Source: Saccoglossus kowalevskii (taxonomy: Eukaryota > Hemichordata > Enteropneusta > Harrimaniidae). From it: a DNA stretch of 53,698 nt. The stretch spans positions 26,788 through 80,485 of the forward strand of contig NW_003123904.1 in assembly GCF_000003605.2 (NCBI RefSeq), written 5' to 3'. Of the stretch, positions 23,011 through 34,949 are shown piece after piece. Under the pieces are notes generated by a model, which did no database searches, had not been told where the DNA came from, and saw only the letters and a program-made list of their open reading frames with translations. Each line of letters starts with the position of its first letter. The stretch's first letter is position 1. The translations under genes were made by a program, and so were the position numbers.

Positions 23011-24182
23011 TGTATATTTTATAACACATGGATATATATAAATATATATTATGATTAAGGAGATCGTGAAGCAGAGTGTCACCCGAATAACACTGATATT
23101 GCACACTGTGTATTCAACTAAGCGTGGTAGCGTGGTATCGTAGACTTCTGCACTGTGGCATTTTTTACTTTATTATTAAACAACGTTACAAGAATATACT
23201 ATATATTTCGACTTCTGTAATTACCCTGTTCCTTCCAGTTGATGAGGTGTCACAGTTGCGTGGGTCTCAGGCGAAATGGATAACACGTAACTGCATTGTT
23301 TATTTACACACATTTTACACGCGCTCTGCACGACCGCGGATGACCATGGAAATTTAAATGCGATGAGTTTATCCGGCATTTTTTTTAGTTGCTGAGCGGA
23401 AAAAGAGTGAAATTATCGACAAAAAAATAAAATCTACACATTAACGGAGATTTCATATTTAAACAACAGTTTTCAAAGGTTGAATTACCCAAAGTTACGA
23501 AAGCTGATTCCAATAGCCAATCATGTAATAGAGATCTTAAGCAGCGAAAATGACGTCACATCAATTCGTCATACCTTAAACTCTAACAAAAATCAATATA
23601 AATGCTGTTCTGGCAAAAATCGTTATCATTGCAACTACCCGCATTTCATCCTCGTTTCTGAATAATTATTGTTTATAAAAGGTGAAATATGATATTTGTG
23701 AGTCGTTAAGTAGAATGATTCATGGCAGAATTCAGGATATTATCAGGAATATTGGCCCATTTATTTTAATAACGCTTTGTTACAAAAAAAACTACTATTA
23801 CACTATCCATCAATTTATCAGTGATGCGTTCACGCCACAGCGCCGTTTCACTCAATTTACGTAAATTACTTAAATTGTCGGCAACGTCACAAACAGCACT
23901 TCGCTGCCTCAAATTAAGATGCCTGGGAAGTCATCACGGTTCGATGCCCGGTAAGTATTTTCGGAGATCGCGAGCTTTTTTTCTCTTACACGCGCAATAC
24001 AGTAATTTACAGTAACAGTACATGCATATGTTCAATTTTTCGACTGGTACATATTGCCACCACGGTTACCGTGTTGCCACGTACCACTGAAGTCTTTTGT
24101 CGAAAATCAAATCTTCGGTTCCAGACCAGCTGTGTTCATCAATAAACACTAATAACGTAGAAAACACATCGATCAATAGTCG
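23011..24182. other. Non-coding stretch, no gene seen
   Basis: Several 60-77-codon frames without motifs. TGACGTCA at 23551-23558. Confidence 0.45.
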
Positions 24183-24341
24183 ATTGTAAACTAACCCCTA
24201 AACTGAATCCGAACTGAACAGACTGAGCCTAAAAAGTAGAAATCAAGTAATGTTCGGTTGTAAACTAACCACTAAACTGAATTCGAACTGCACAGAACAG
24301 AACTGACTGAGCCTAGTAGAGCAGTAGAAAGTAGAAATCAA
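24183..24341. repeat. Local tandem duplication, 64- and 84-bp copies
   Basis: Copy 1 (24183-24246) and copy 2 (24258-24341) share TTGTAAACTAACC, CTAAACTGAAT, GACTGAGCCTA and GTAGAAATCAA. Copy 2 carries two insertions (CAGAACAGAACT-like and GTAGAGCA-like) that are themselves short internal duplications. Confidence 0.9.
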
Positions 24342-24393
24342 ATTCTCTTCATCATGTTTCCATTTTTCTACTACAGTGTTACACTCAAAAGGC

Positions 24394-24803
24394 GAAACCA
24401 TTTTAGGTACAAACGGGTATTACGGATCCGAATCCGTTTGTAGCAAACATATTTTAAACAAATCTAAATCTTCAGAGAAACCTAAGGAGCGTGTATTTTT
24501 TTCTTATTCATATATCTGTAATACCATAATCGTTTTTCTCACATAGTAGATCGTATTGTAGAATGCAACCATTTAACAAATCGAAAACTTCATACATGAA
24601 AGTGGCGACTTATTCTTGTACACCGTATTCGTCTTTTACTTGATTCCATATAGTTAAATTCAAATGGGAAAGCATTTTAAAACAAGAGAATTACTGATCG
24701 GATTGTAGCGAACAACTTTTAAAAAATCTAAATCTTCCTAGACGACTGAGTAAAATGGCAATTCATTCTTGTATAATTTCTATCGCCGTATTCGCCGTTC
24801 TTC
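24394..24803. repeat. Old, diverged direct duplication
   Basis: Unit A (24394-24645) and unit B (24667-24803) share in the same order CATTTTA, a GTAGC(A/G)AACA block, AATCTAAATCTTC, a TTATTCTTGTA or TCATTCTTGTA block, and CCGTATTCG. Unit B is shortened. Older than the duplication just upstream. Confidence 0.6.
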
Positions 24804-26820
24804 CTCAATAGAATGTGCAATAATATACGGTAAATTGGGGTACTTGATATTGTGTAAAAATATAATGTAGGCCTTGAAATTGAGAATATATCCGCAATAA
24901 ATTATTCAAAATGAAGCACCACCTACTTCTAAAGTAGAATAGTTTGACGATAGAATAAAATACAATTTGAGAAAACGGCGGTACACTGCAGCGATCCTAT
25001 GCCATGTCGTGAAATATAATAAATTGGCAAGTTTCACAACGAGAGCCTAATGGGTCAATTTAAGGTCACAGATGTTACAATCTGTTCCAGCTATCCGTTA
25101 TTAATTTTCTCCAGGTCCCTTGGTACCATTCATGGACGTTTATCAGGAATAGCACGATTTCCCTCGGTGCTACAACACGTGACACTATTAATCACATAGC
25201 ATTTCCCTCGCGGCATCAGCATTATCTCCGATACTCCCGATATCAGATAAAATATGAATCCGGTTCTGTAAATAAGTGATTCATTTTGATTGTTTGACTG
25301 ATAGGATGTTTTTTACTAGTTCAGACGACTTAGCCGAAAATCATATATTTGATAATATGCCACTAAATAAATTCACAGCTTTTCCTTTTGAATTCCCTTT
25401 GTTTTACAGTTTTGTCAGCGAAATATGGAAGAAACTGTTGACAAAAAATACGCTGGTTTTGAAAAAATTAAAGCATTTTCTTCAGCAAAGTGTTTGTTCA
25501 ACATTTGTACGTATTGAACATAATTTATTTGTAAATTTTGAAACTAATTGACATAATTTCCTAATCACTACCTTTTACTACAACTATACTGGTTTATAGC
25601 GTGAAAGCATGAGCAGAGTGTTCTTGTCGTTACCTTTTATCGTATAAATATTTCAGTCAATTATTTTTTTCGAAAACCATCAAATCATCGCCGCGGTCCC
25701 GACAAACTTTGGAAAATTACTACTGCGAAACATATTTGCTTGAACATTGCATAGCAGCTGGTAAATAAATGTTCAGCAATGTCCGAATAGTCTGTCCATC
25801 AAATCAGATTTATTATAATAACTTGAACCTTCGAATGAGTGAGTACAAAATCGAAAACTTACATCGTCGGCATCACGCGGATTGTAACATTTCGTATTTG
25901 TTACATAGATAGCTGTCAGGTAAAATAATAGATTTTGTTATCGAAAAATCAAATATTAGAATGTCATTTTCAAAACGACAATTCAAATAATCGATGTCCC
26001 GTCTAAACCAATGCATAGTACGTGTAAACCAAATTAGTAACCTATCTTTCCAGCTGCTTGTCCCCCGGGTTTATTTCCCATGTAAGATATATACGGAGAT
26101 CGCTCTTTTGATCCAGATGTCTGGAGATAGGACCACATTGTACAATTTGTATTTAACTACATACAATTTGTAGAGGTATCGTCCTAATCTATCAACAAAC
26201 AGCAAACTTAACACATTTAACCACCAACAACTGGGCAGTATTTTTTTCACAGTTCGAAGGGGGGGTGTCTGCTGTTGTTTCGGAGGGGCAAATTTCATAC
26301 AAAGAGGTCAACAATGTAGCAATTATATCCTTATATATATTTATATATTTGGACAAACAGTAAACTGTATGTAATCGAGATGTTGACAGTTTGTGTGTGA
26401 ATAGTCCGTAGGCGGGTTGAATGGAATACGCCCACTAGTTCCCAGGGACACTGACTCTAGCGTGATACTAATGTCATTTCGAATTACAACGATCTGGTGA
26501 AGCAAGGGTAGCATATGATAAGTTTGAAGTAATCCAATCGAGTAAGATAACTATCGTCGGATGTCTTGAGGAGCTTCCACCTGAGTGTACACGAGAGTAA
26601 TACGGTTGGCAGTTTGTTACTGACCGTTCATGCGCGAAGGTGATGGATGCCCCGACTCTCATACATACACCAATATATGTGCTGTCGTTACATGATTATT
26701 ACAAGGTAATCGGATAATACTGTCAGCTGGGCTCACATGCAATAGTCTTTTACGTCAGGTGAATGTCCAGAATCATCAATAACATTAAGTGAATTCGCAG
26801 GTAATAAAATAAGTATATAA
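24804..26820. other. Non-coding stretch, no gene seen
   Basis: A 91-codon frame at 25276-25551 (plus) has no ATG at its start and no recognised motif, though its Phe-rich content is unusual. Nothing else supportable. Confidence 0.4.
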
Positions 26821-26963
26821 TTGATTGATTGAGTGAGTGAGTGAGTGAGTGAGTGAGTGAGTGAGTGAGTGAGTGAGTGAATGAGAGTATGAGTGGGTGG
26901 GTGTGTGTGTGTGTGAGTGAGTGAGTGAATGAGTGGGTGGGTGAGTGAGTGAGTGAGTGAGTG
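26821..26963. repeat. (TGAG)n compound microsatellite
   Basis: Two TGAG arrays (about 26829-26882 and 26914-26963) separated by GTGGGTGG and GT-rich variants and preceded by TTGATTGA. The His-Ser-Leu-Thr minus-strand open frames come from the repeat. Confidence 0.97.
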
Positions 26964-27489
26964 CGAGATTGTTTTTCATTATATAACTGTTTAAATAGTG
27001 AAAGCACGTGGTGAAAAGAATGAGGTGAGAATCATTTACAGTTGATTGCCTAATATTTAGTTAGACGGTGTCCCAAACTCATTTCTCTTGTCTCAGAGAG
27101 AAAATATCTCCCGATGCAGTCGACTTCAAAACGTGGAAATGTTCTAAAATAACTATCATCCAGTCGAAATAAAAGTTCACAATGCGTTAGTGTTAGTATC
27201 AAACACTAATATATTGACTTCCAGGTGGGTGTGTAGTAAGGTTTGCCACTGAACCTTCTACGTCGCGAAAATCGAAATAGAATCGTTGGTTTTAGTATCA
27301 CGTGACATTTTTGTCCAAGTGCGTCATACAATCCGATGTCTAATTCATAGACAGTCGTAAATATCAATATCAATCGTAGATGTAAATATTTGATTTGCAG
27401 CACCGCAAAAACCTAAATAGTTACTTGGCTTATTTGAGTGTATACATGGTATGACTACATTGTGCGTCAAGTATCAACTGTGATCGAGC
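26964..27489. other. Non-coding stretch, no gene seen
   Basis: TCACGTGA at 27298-27305. No other structure noted. Confidence 0.5.
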
Positions 27490-27711
27490 TTACAAATTGC
27501 TTAGATAATCGGACAGAATATCAAACAAATGGTCTATTCGGGCAACATTGTCATGCACAATCCGATGATCAGTACATTGCCCCGGGTAATGTTCGTCTGA
27601 ATGCCCATATTCACTCGAATACAGAAATTCATGGTCCAGACGTTTTGGATGTTTAGTTAATGGGAGTGCGACGCAAACAAAGAGCCCAGCAAGAATCAGG
27701 CACGTAATACA
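27490..27711 (-). CDS. Candidate exon with a signal-peptide-like start, unrecognised
   Basis: The minus-strand frame runs about 74 codons to TAA and begins CITCLILAGLFVCVALPLTK, then HPKRLDHEFLYSSEYG with a Lys-Arg pair that could be a processing site. No ATG is available: a stop lies directly upstream, so a real product would need an upstream first exon spliced in near 27713, where the acceptor is weak. The plus strand is also open across these bases. The hydrophobic leader followed by a polar, dibasic-containing chain resembles a secreted prohormone in outline only; no family recognised. Confidence 0.17.
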   Translation of the reverse strand, partial: CITCLILAGLFVCVALPLTKHPKRLDHEFLYSSEYGHSDEHYPGQCTDHRIVHDNVARIDHLFDILSDYLSNL

Positions 27712-27714
27712 CAC

Positions 27715-30700
27715 TCATCTCGTCGGAGTCACCAGGAGCATTCGGCATCAAAGTGTTTAGGTGCCAAGGGCCGACGACCAGAACAAACAATACAATAAAT
27801 AAACCACTGTGTGTCTGTGAAACATGTGGTCGCTCAGAACTTAAATAACACGATAATGAGAATGCGACGACGTAGATCGAATAATGACGTCATAGCAGAT
27901 GAAGTGTTAACAATCTGGCAGTGATCAGTCAAACAATCTGAGATAATACAAATCCTTGTTTTCACAGTGATTAATGACTTTCAAACCTGTGGACTGTATG
28001 ATTTGCTAAGAGCGATTAACATCGATGAGCGAAAGCGGACTACCAAGAACCGACATCTAAAACGCCGATTAAAGCAGACAAAATGCCCTTTACTAATACA
28101 GATTTATTAAAGAAGCGATTTCTTTTAATGTCATTGCTTCGCTAATGACGGAATCATCGTGAGCAAGATGTAAAATGCGGAACATCGGAGGTCGTGCGCT
28201 GGTGTGATGTCAGGAAATCGGGTTTGTTGTTTTTTGGGTAACTTTGATTGTACATGAACATTTTTTTTTCACAAGTACTCAAGAAATGTTGTCAAAAATC
28301 AAGCAGACGTATGGGAAACAACTCAGATGTTGAAATGATTTTGTTATTGAACCATTTAGTCAATAAAAATCTGCAGCCAAAGAAAATGTGTATACAAATA
28401 AAAAGCCAACTTTGAACAAATTTCAAATTAATATAATATTTATGCTTGATTGGTTGAACTAATTAACGCAATACAACATTGGATGTTAGAAACACTACGT
28501 CGATAGTGAACACATCAAAATTAAACTAAATAAAGAATTGTTTTCAAAAACAAACTAGGTGACGCATAATAGTTCCCACAAATGAACCCTTAACCATAAA
28601 CAAATAAATAGTGTGCGCCATTAAAAACATCAATGATCATCCAAACCCTTGTATCAATGGATTATTAAATTGTGTGATCTTGATTTTTTTATATTACCAT
28701 TCATAATATTGCTAATACCCAGTGGAATGATATTGTATAACACTCAGAGTGGTGAAGGCGATGATTTTCAGACTCGGAGAGCTGTGAAAACATTATCTCA
28801 ACTATCTCGTTCAATGTAATCATTTCGAAAAGCGCAAGTCGTTTACTCCTAATGCCATTATGCGTTAATTGTATTGCCATACGCGTGAACACGTTGTCAT
28901 GGTTTCTACAATTTTGTTTCCACGTGATGTATTGGACTTTGGATCATACTGACAATTCTCATTTCCGAAGAGATTCGTTTTTTTCATCTCTCGATGGAGC
29001 GAGTAAATCACGAAATTGGACCCGGCTAATCATGACAAGGGGTTCATTTTCTGAATATTTCAAGTAAAAACACGGATTTATCCAATTTACGGATTAAGTC
29101 GGCTTTAGACCACAGAGGTTTTAGCAAATCTGCTGCAATATAGCTATTAACGGATTTCACACACGAAACCCTCAAATACAGGTACTTATGCTCTATTTAC
29201 GGCCCTTCAACTGTCGCAAACCCGAGCGTAAAACACTTTGCCAATCAAGGGAAATATACCAAGCACCTACAACTGTGATAAAATTGAGGCAGTTCAAAAT
29301 GGACGCGAGCAGACAAGAAGCAAATATTCATGCACTTGGGGGCGCGTCAAATTAACCTCGTCCGATTCAATTCCAATTTTATCTTTATGATACACAAGAC
29401 GTAGTTACGCTCTAAATGATTTTCTTTTATATGTGCACTTTTTAGTTAGAATTATATTTTAATGCCTACGTATTAAAAGGTTGTGTGTTTTCCACAAGCA
29501 TACAAGTAATTCTCATTTAATATCGTTACGTAATATACAGCTGTTTGTGACAGACGTTTCTAGAACATATATTCGTGTCTGATTTGCGTTTAAATACGGT
29601 AAGTGTCGAACTGTCCACGTCGACCGCAAAGGCCGTGGCGTCTGAAACGTGTGTTCATAGATCCAATTTAGTAGAAAAATTCCCCATTTTTGTGAATGAT
29701 ATTTGTCATTCACAGCGAAATGTGCGCATCATTTGAAATGGCACCACATTAGAATTTTAGTGTGCCGACAATCACTCGACTTGCGAATTTGTTATTGTTC
29801 TGATTTGTACAGCCTGCTAGAAGCCTCAGTATCGCTACACATACCACAGTGTGAGTCATCGCGCGTCAAACGTGAGAATACGTTATACAGATTATACAGA
29901 GTCACTCTTATAATACTGTGAAATACTAAAAGGTTTTCATGGATGTCATGTGACTGAACTCTGACCAGTCAGTGTGACAATCGAACATATTAGGCGCAAT
30001 AAAAGACATTACTTTCACTGTCGCGTTGGAAAGGATACAGAGCAGTAATATTAAGGCTTACGGAGGCAATAACGGTAGCAATTACATTAGTAAACAACGC
30101 AGACGTTCAGTATTGCTGTATTGGCGTCGTACACAGAGAACGGAATACAATTACGCAAAGAATAATAAGGCAAATAATTATCCATTTGAAATATTACGAG
30201 TACCGTGAGTCAACGTTTGGACTGAAAACCAATCAGGAAATTGGTTGCGATAATTTATCGGTCGTGATCCATCTAAACTCTTAACGAAAGTGTTCTAAAA
30301 ATTACCACAAGGACACTTAATATAGTTCACTGTTTTGTAGGATCAACGATCAGTGATTAATTGAAGGGGAATGAATGAAGAGTGGGAAGAAAAGAGAAAC
30401 AAAGAATTCCAAAGATGAGAGTACTCTGAGATACTGATAAAAAACATTAGAGCAGATAAATCTATTTTTGTACCATCCTTATCGAAAAGGCTGGTGTTAT
30501 CGGCTGAATTACTTGTACTCTGGAGAGAGTGACGACATTTCTAAGTATGGTAGTTAACGGGCAACATCCACAAAATACAGGTCAAAACCCACAGCGAATG
30601 GAAACGCCATAACAACGCATGCGGTAATCGTAGACGCACAGAAACCAAAACAGTGTGTCGTCAAGTAGTGCTCTCGTACATTACGAGGAGTGATGTCAGA

Positions 30701-31172
30701 CGCGACCCAGGTCACCAAGAAAGTCAAAGATCATGGATTCTCAATGTTTGTTAATATCACTGATAGGTGACTCAACCATAACAAAATATTAGAATATTTT
30801 TGATTCACAAAAAGTAAAGAAAACCAACAAGACGTCATTTAACGAACAACAAGGTAACCACGGGTGGAAGTTGCCCGAGCATTTATTTTGTTTTCGTTTA
30901 GTGAAACGAAAATTTCACGATTTCGTCACGTGAATGATCCTAGTTAGTAGACATTTCGCAAGAATTTTCAAGGATAAAAAACGCATGCACGCTTCAATTA
31001 TAAGTTAGTAATGGCCTATTTAAAACCGATCATTCAATACGTGCTTGCCTTCATTTTAACACAGGCTAGATGTCAGTTAAAATATTGGAGGTCAAATACC
31101 CCGGATGTCAGAACAAGTTAGACCACGGACAGACGGTATGCGCAAGGAAGTTATAACGAAATTGTTGGGCAT
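27715..31172. other. Non-coding stretch, no gene seen
   Basis: TGACGTCA at 27885-27892 and TCACGTGA at 30926-30933. Short frames only; none recognised. Confidence 0.45.
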
Positions 31173-31191
31173 ACGACATATTTTATGTCGT
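31173..31191. repeat. Perfect 8-bp hairpin within a longer imperfect inverted repeat
   Basis: ACGACATA, loop TTT, TATGTCGT. Flanks continue imperfectly (GAAATTGTTGGGCAT against GTGCGCAATTC). Both strands are open for about 65-75 codons across it, which follows from the symmetry. Confidence 0.65.
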
Positions 31192-32969
31192 TCGTGCGCA
31201 ATTCTGAATAAATCCCTGAAAAGGTCATGCACCTCGGAATGCTGTCGCGTGGATGTCGTATTTGGATGTGCCAATTTCAATAACGCAATCACAATGTATT
31301 ATCTACAAATTTATGGATATTTCCAGGGGATTTGAGGCGAACTGTAATTTTCATTACAGATTTCACGGTATTAGTCACCCCAGTGAGTGCAGAGACTAAA
31401 CATCAGTGATTGGTCTGTGTATATGCGGAGCGAATGTGTCATGCTCCGATCGGCAATCTGCGGCTTGCAAAGTTTATCCCACATAATCCAACATCCCGAT
31501 GTGTCTTCATATATTGCATTTAGTATTTAATACAGAGTTTGGAATCTTAAATTATATTATCGATAACATGTTAATCGTATTGCAAGTAATGCAGCCGATG
31601 GACTCTTGAAATAACATCGTGGCGAGCCAGACTTACTATATCGCGGATGCTCGGAGATTGTAGGTTTTTGTCGATCACAATACAGATCATCTGCTGTGAA
31701 GGTGTGAAATCATCTCTTTTAATACAATTAGTTAAACTGAGCACCGCAACATCTAACTAGTAACACATGAGTGTCGTGTGAATTAGTGAGATACAGATTA
31801 GTTTTCACTACTGTTCACTGTCGTCTGCCACTTTCGCGTCAATAAATTGTACCCGTTTTTCTGGGCTTTAACTACGATAGATGTCCACACAACTACTGTC
31901 AGAAAGTACCGTTCGTAGAATATCTAAAAAACATGGCATGTTACTTAAATTTCTACACGATTAGATGGAAAACTGCCAGTTGTTTCAACGATCGTTAATA
32001 ATTAGTGATCTGAGCCGATTTATGGAGAGAGTTCAAAATACGTTATATACATGGGAATGAATAGCATAGCACTAATCAGCATCTTCGAGGTTAAATGTCG
32101 GCCTAGCTATGCAGAATGTAAGCAAATACATTGCTTTGTGCAAAGTTTAACGATAGCGTACAGCGCGACGGTTATATTAGTTACTGCTTTATTATCTAGA
32201 AATCGTCAGAGTAATTGGAGACATACTATACATTGCAAAACGTTTCAGGGATGGTTGCCTCCAATTCACAGTATATTTAAATAGTTAAAACCGAACTGAG
32301 TGAGAAATCTTTAATAAAACATGTCAACGAACTCTCATTACGTGATTGTGTGTGCCTTCGTGTGTGTTGACGCCGAATCGTGCCCACAGACAGCGTTGGC
32401 GCTGCGCAGAGTGCTGTGTTCACAGCTGATGTCGACATGTTTTGCGTTTCTTGACATTAGAAAAAAAATGAGTTCTATCAAGTGGTTTTGAATTGGTATA
32501 TTTATAAATCAACATGAACCGGTATTTCCGTGTATGGGACGCACAGCATACTCTGTGTTAACACCGCAGTGATCATTGGAACCTAACTCGATCTAAACCA
32601 GTGCCCAGGCTCGCGTTCTAAAAATAGATCATCTGCCCGACATTGAAGAGTTTCAGAATCCGGGTCGAAATAGTTAAAACAATTAGTACTTCTGTGTGCA
32701 ATCTTTGTAATAAATATGACACCTTTATGAAATACAATGAACGTAAATAACGAGCTGTCTTTCATAACTTATCATGCGCCTGATCCTTACCGATTGTTAC
32801 CGTCCTTGTTTTTAGTAAGATTGGACAGCTCATTACTCGGCTCACTCACGGAATCGCTGCTGGATACAGTTCGCGTAACGAATTATCCTTGCGACCCGCG
32901 ACTGGGAATACCCCCCCCTCCGATTTATGTGTTTTGTGAAAATTTGATTTCAAGTTGGTATTTACTTAC
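31192..32969. other. Downstream side of the K2P donor: presumed intron 1, later exons not found
   Basis: On the minus strand this is the sequence directly after the K2P splice donor, so it should be intron. I looked for a second exon beginning with the rest of the Gly-Tyr-Gly pore signature and found no convincing candidate here. A 77-codon plus-strand ATG frame at 32051-32284 is not recognised. Confidence 0.5.
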
Positions 32970-32970
32970 C
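32964..32970 (-). other. 5' splice site (donor) of the K2P exon
   Basis: On the minus strand the exon ends ACTATAG and the intron begins GTAAGT, a full match to the consensus. The last exon base (32970) is the first base of the Gly codon of the Thr-Ile-Gly-Tyr-Gly filter, a phase 1 intron. An intron at this position in the first pore is a known recurrent feature of K2P genes. Confidence 0.9.
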
Positions 32971-33435
32971 TATAGTCGTGATTATCGTCAGAGAAAACAA
33001 AAGTGATCCAAAAAAAGTCCATTTATAATGTGGGTCATTATTGCCCGTGTATTTATAACCGTGTCGAGTGATGTAGTTATTGAGTTGAGCTTCGTAGAAA
33101 AGCAGAGTTTGGCGACCAGAAATATCCGTCCAGTTGACGGGATTGGAGATACAGGCAGTGCTGAAGTCTACCAAGAGCTGCTCGCGTTTCCACTGCACCT
33201 CCTGCACAATTTTACGTTCTCCAGGATGCTCCAAACTTTGAAATACTAAGGCTCCGACAAATACATATCCCACCAGCACACTGGTTAAGCCAATGTACGA
33301 GCAGATAAACTGGACAAATTTACGAAAATAGTAAAAACACTGGTCCTTGGCACTGCGTTTTCGTTTCGGCGGTCGCTCTGGTTCAACATCGATAGCGATC
33401 TTCACTGTTTTCTCCCTCGTCGGCGGCTCCTCCAT
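32970..33435 (-). CDS. First coding exon of a two-pore-domain K+ channel (K2P, KCNK18/TWK-like)
   Basis: K2P channels dimerise in the plasma membrane and carry background potassium current that sets the resting potential. This exon encodes residues 1-155 plus one base. Residues 1-35 are cytosolic with a basic patch (RPPKRKRSAK, 21-30). TM1 is about 42-66 (FICSYIGLTSVLVGYVFVGA), followed by the extracellular cap (about 67-135) with Cys95, the usual place for the inter-subunit disulfide, and a glycosylation sequon NWT at 101-103. Pore helix 1 and filter start are KWTFFGSLLFSLTIITTIG (138-156). The start is the ATG at 33433-33435, with A at -3 and G at +4; an in-frame stop lies seven codons upstream. 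TM2, pore 2, TM3 and TM4 must be on later exons at lower coordinates. The FRKF-VQFICSYIGL-VGY run is closest in my memory to invertebrate KCNK18/sandman/TWK-type channels; the exact orthologue is uncertain. Confidence 0.93.
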
Positions 33436-33805
33436 ACTTGACAACCTATGACGCTAAACTACTTGTCTTAGTGTGGCGCGTCCTCCTTCGATTATTACAT
33501 CACACTCGGGAACACGGAGAGAAAAAACGCCAAAAGCCCATTATCGCGTTAACCAGTATGTCAGCGCCGGTAAACCATCCGACATCACTACGCGTATTCG
33601 TGTAAAACCCCGAAATAGTCCGTGATGTTGGACATGACACTGCCACTTGAGAAATCCACCGCAGCAGATATTAAGTTGCGACACATAACTCAACGTCGAC
33701 CTAATAGATAGTTACCAGCGATGTTATATCGACACAACCAACAAACACACTGGTAGGCGTAATGCTGTTCCAGTGTACGGAGATACTCCCTCGGTGCTAT
33801 GTGAT
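33436..33805 (-). other. Probable 5' UTR of the K2P gene with a candidate acceptor
   Basis: Upstream of the channel start, on the minus strand, TTTTACTTTACTTGCAG followed by ATC gives a good acceptor with the exon starting at 33805. If used, this exon carries about 370 bases of 5' UTR and there is a non-coding exon further upstream (higher coordinates). Otherwise transcription may start inside this stretch. No clear TATA box seen. The first 150 bases are rich in CG. Confidence 0.35.
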
Positions 33806-34816
33806 CTGCAAGTAAAGTAAAACGTGAACAGTGAAGGCAACATAGAGGAACGCTTTACAGAGTGATAAGGGAATCCCACTTCACCGTTTCAATAAACAAC
33901 TCGTTCAATATTTCCATTCGAATTAAGCAACAACTTTCATTATTATATGTGACCAAGTAATACACTTATACCCTTTACGCTAATACTCATGAAACATCTC
34001 AAGAATTACCACCCACGTGATTTCTGACGGTGTGAATTGTAGCTGAGAGCCCATGCAAGTGATCGTTATTTACCGTATATCACAGCTGAACATGGACACA
34101 GCCACGCTCCATGGCATAAACTGCCAACCGGATCACGTGATAAACCGTTATTTTCTTACAGTATATCGCACATAGTATTATTCAGTTGATTGAATGTAAC
34201 CCCAGGCTATACCGCTATACTCTGGTAACTTCGCATGCCATAGGTTTCAGCGCGCGCCTATCCCCGGGGATTCATTCCCATATCCTCAGAAATGTAACAA
34301 TGCAACCACACTGAGTGCACGCGTATGTGAAGCTCGTTCCCGGGCGACGTTATTTACCTTTAACTTAATAAAGCACTTATTAGCTTCGCTTTTAAAATAC
34401 TAATTACTTTGTTTACATCCAATATTGTATTGATCAAATTAAGCAAATCAGAGTATTTGCAGTTCAGTGAGTAGGTGCTTTAATTTGAAGCAAAACAACG
34501 AATTATTGAGACGCTGGGTAATGTTGTTAATATTTCACTGCCGGGTTGTAATAGGTGAATCGATTGCAAAATGTCACATCTTGTTAGTCCCAAATTTATT
34601 ACACCTATACTGATGCGTAAACTGTACATCAGAAAGCAATACACGCGAACTAATAATTTATTTATCTATCTAATATTGTCTGTTTAGAGTTATTTATTTT
34701 GAATTGGTGTTATTTAGCTTGTATGTATATGTATATGTAGATATTTATTTTATGTCTTTTATTCACTGTGTATGTAATTATTATAACGTACTGGTTTATT
34801 TATTGTGTAGTCGTGT
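33806..34816. other. Upstream region of the K2P gene, no gene seen
   Basis: Two diverged copies of a phrase CGTTATTT(A/T)C...GTATATC(A/G)CA (about 34064-34084 and 34147-34170) flank a TCACGTGA palindrome (34133-34140). These could be upstream regulatory sequence of the channel gene, but that is inference. Confidence 0.35.
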
Positions 34817-34949
34817 ATTTTATTTTTTCTTTATTTCTTTATTTATTTTATTTTTTTTTTTATTTTTTTTTTTTCTATTTCTCTATTTCTTTATTTGTTT
34901 GTTTGTTTGTTTGTTTGTTTGTTTGTTTGTTTGTTTGTTTGTTTGTTTG
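34817..34949. repeat. T-rich low-complexity tract followed by (TTTG)n
   Basis: TTTA/TTTC/poly-T tract to about 34894, then about 13 perfect TTTG units. The Phe-Val-Cys-Leu open frames here are repeat by-products. Confidence 0.97.

Noticed and set aside
23880-23960. A GGTTCGATGCCC string resembling a tRNA B box
   Set aside because: No A box at proper distance and no cloverleaf with a paired acceptor stem could be formed.
26750-27007. His-Ser-Leu-Thr-rich minus-strand proteins
   Set aside because: Translation of the TGAG microsatellite in any frame gives such strings.
33028-33249. Plus-strand open frame opposite the K2P exon
   Set aside because: It is the antisense shadow of the recognised channel exon.
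33442-33444. TTG three codons upstream as the start of the K2P protein
   Set aside because: Animal genes start with ATG; the ATG at 33433-33435 has a strong context and is the first one after an in-frame stop.
34270-34290. CCCATATCCT read on the minus strand as the continuation of the K2P pore (Gly-Tyr-Gly)
   Set aside because: It lies upstream of the channel start on the minus strand and so cannot be a following exon.
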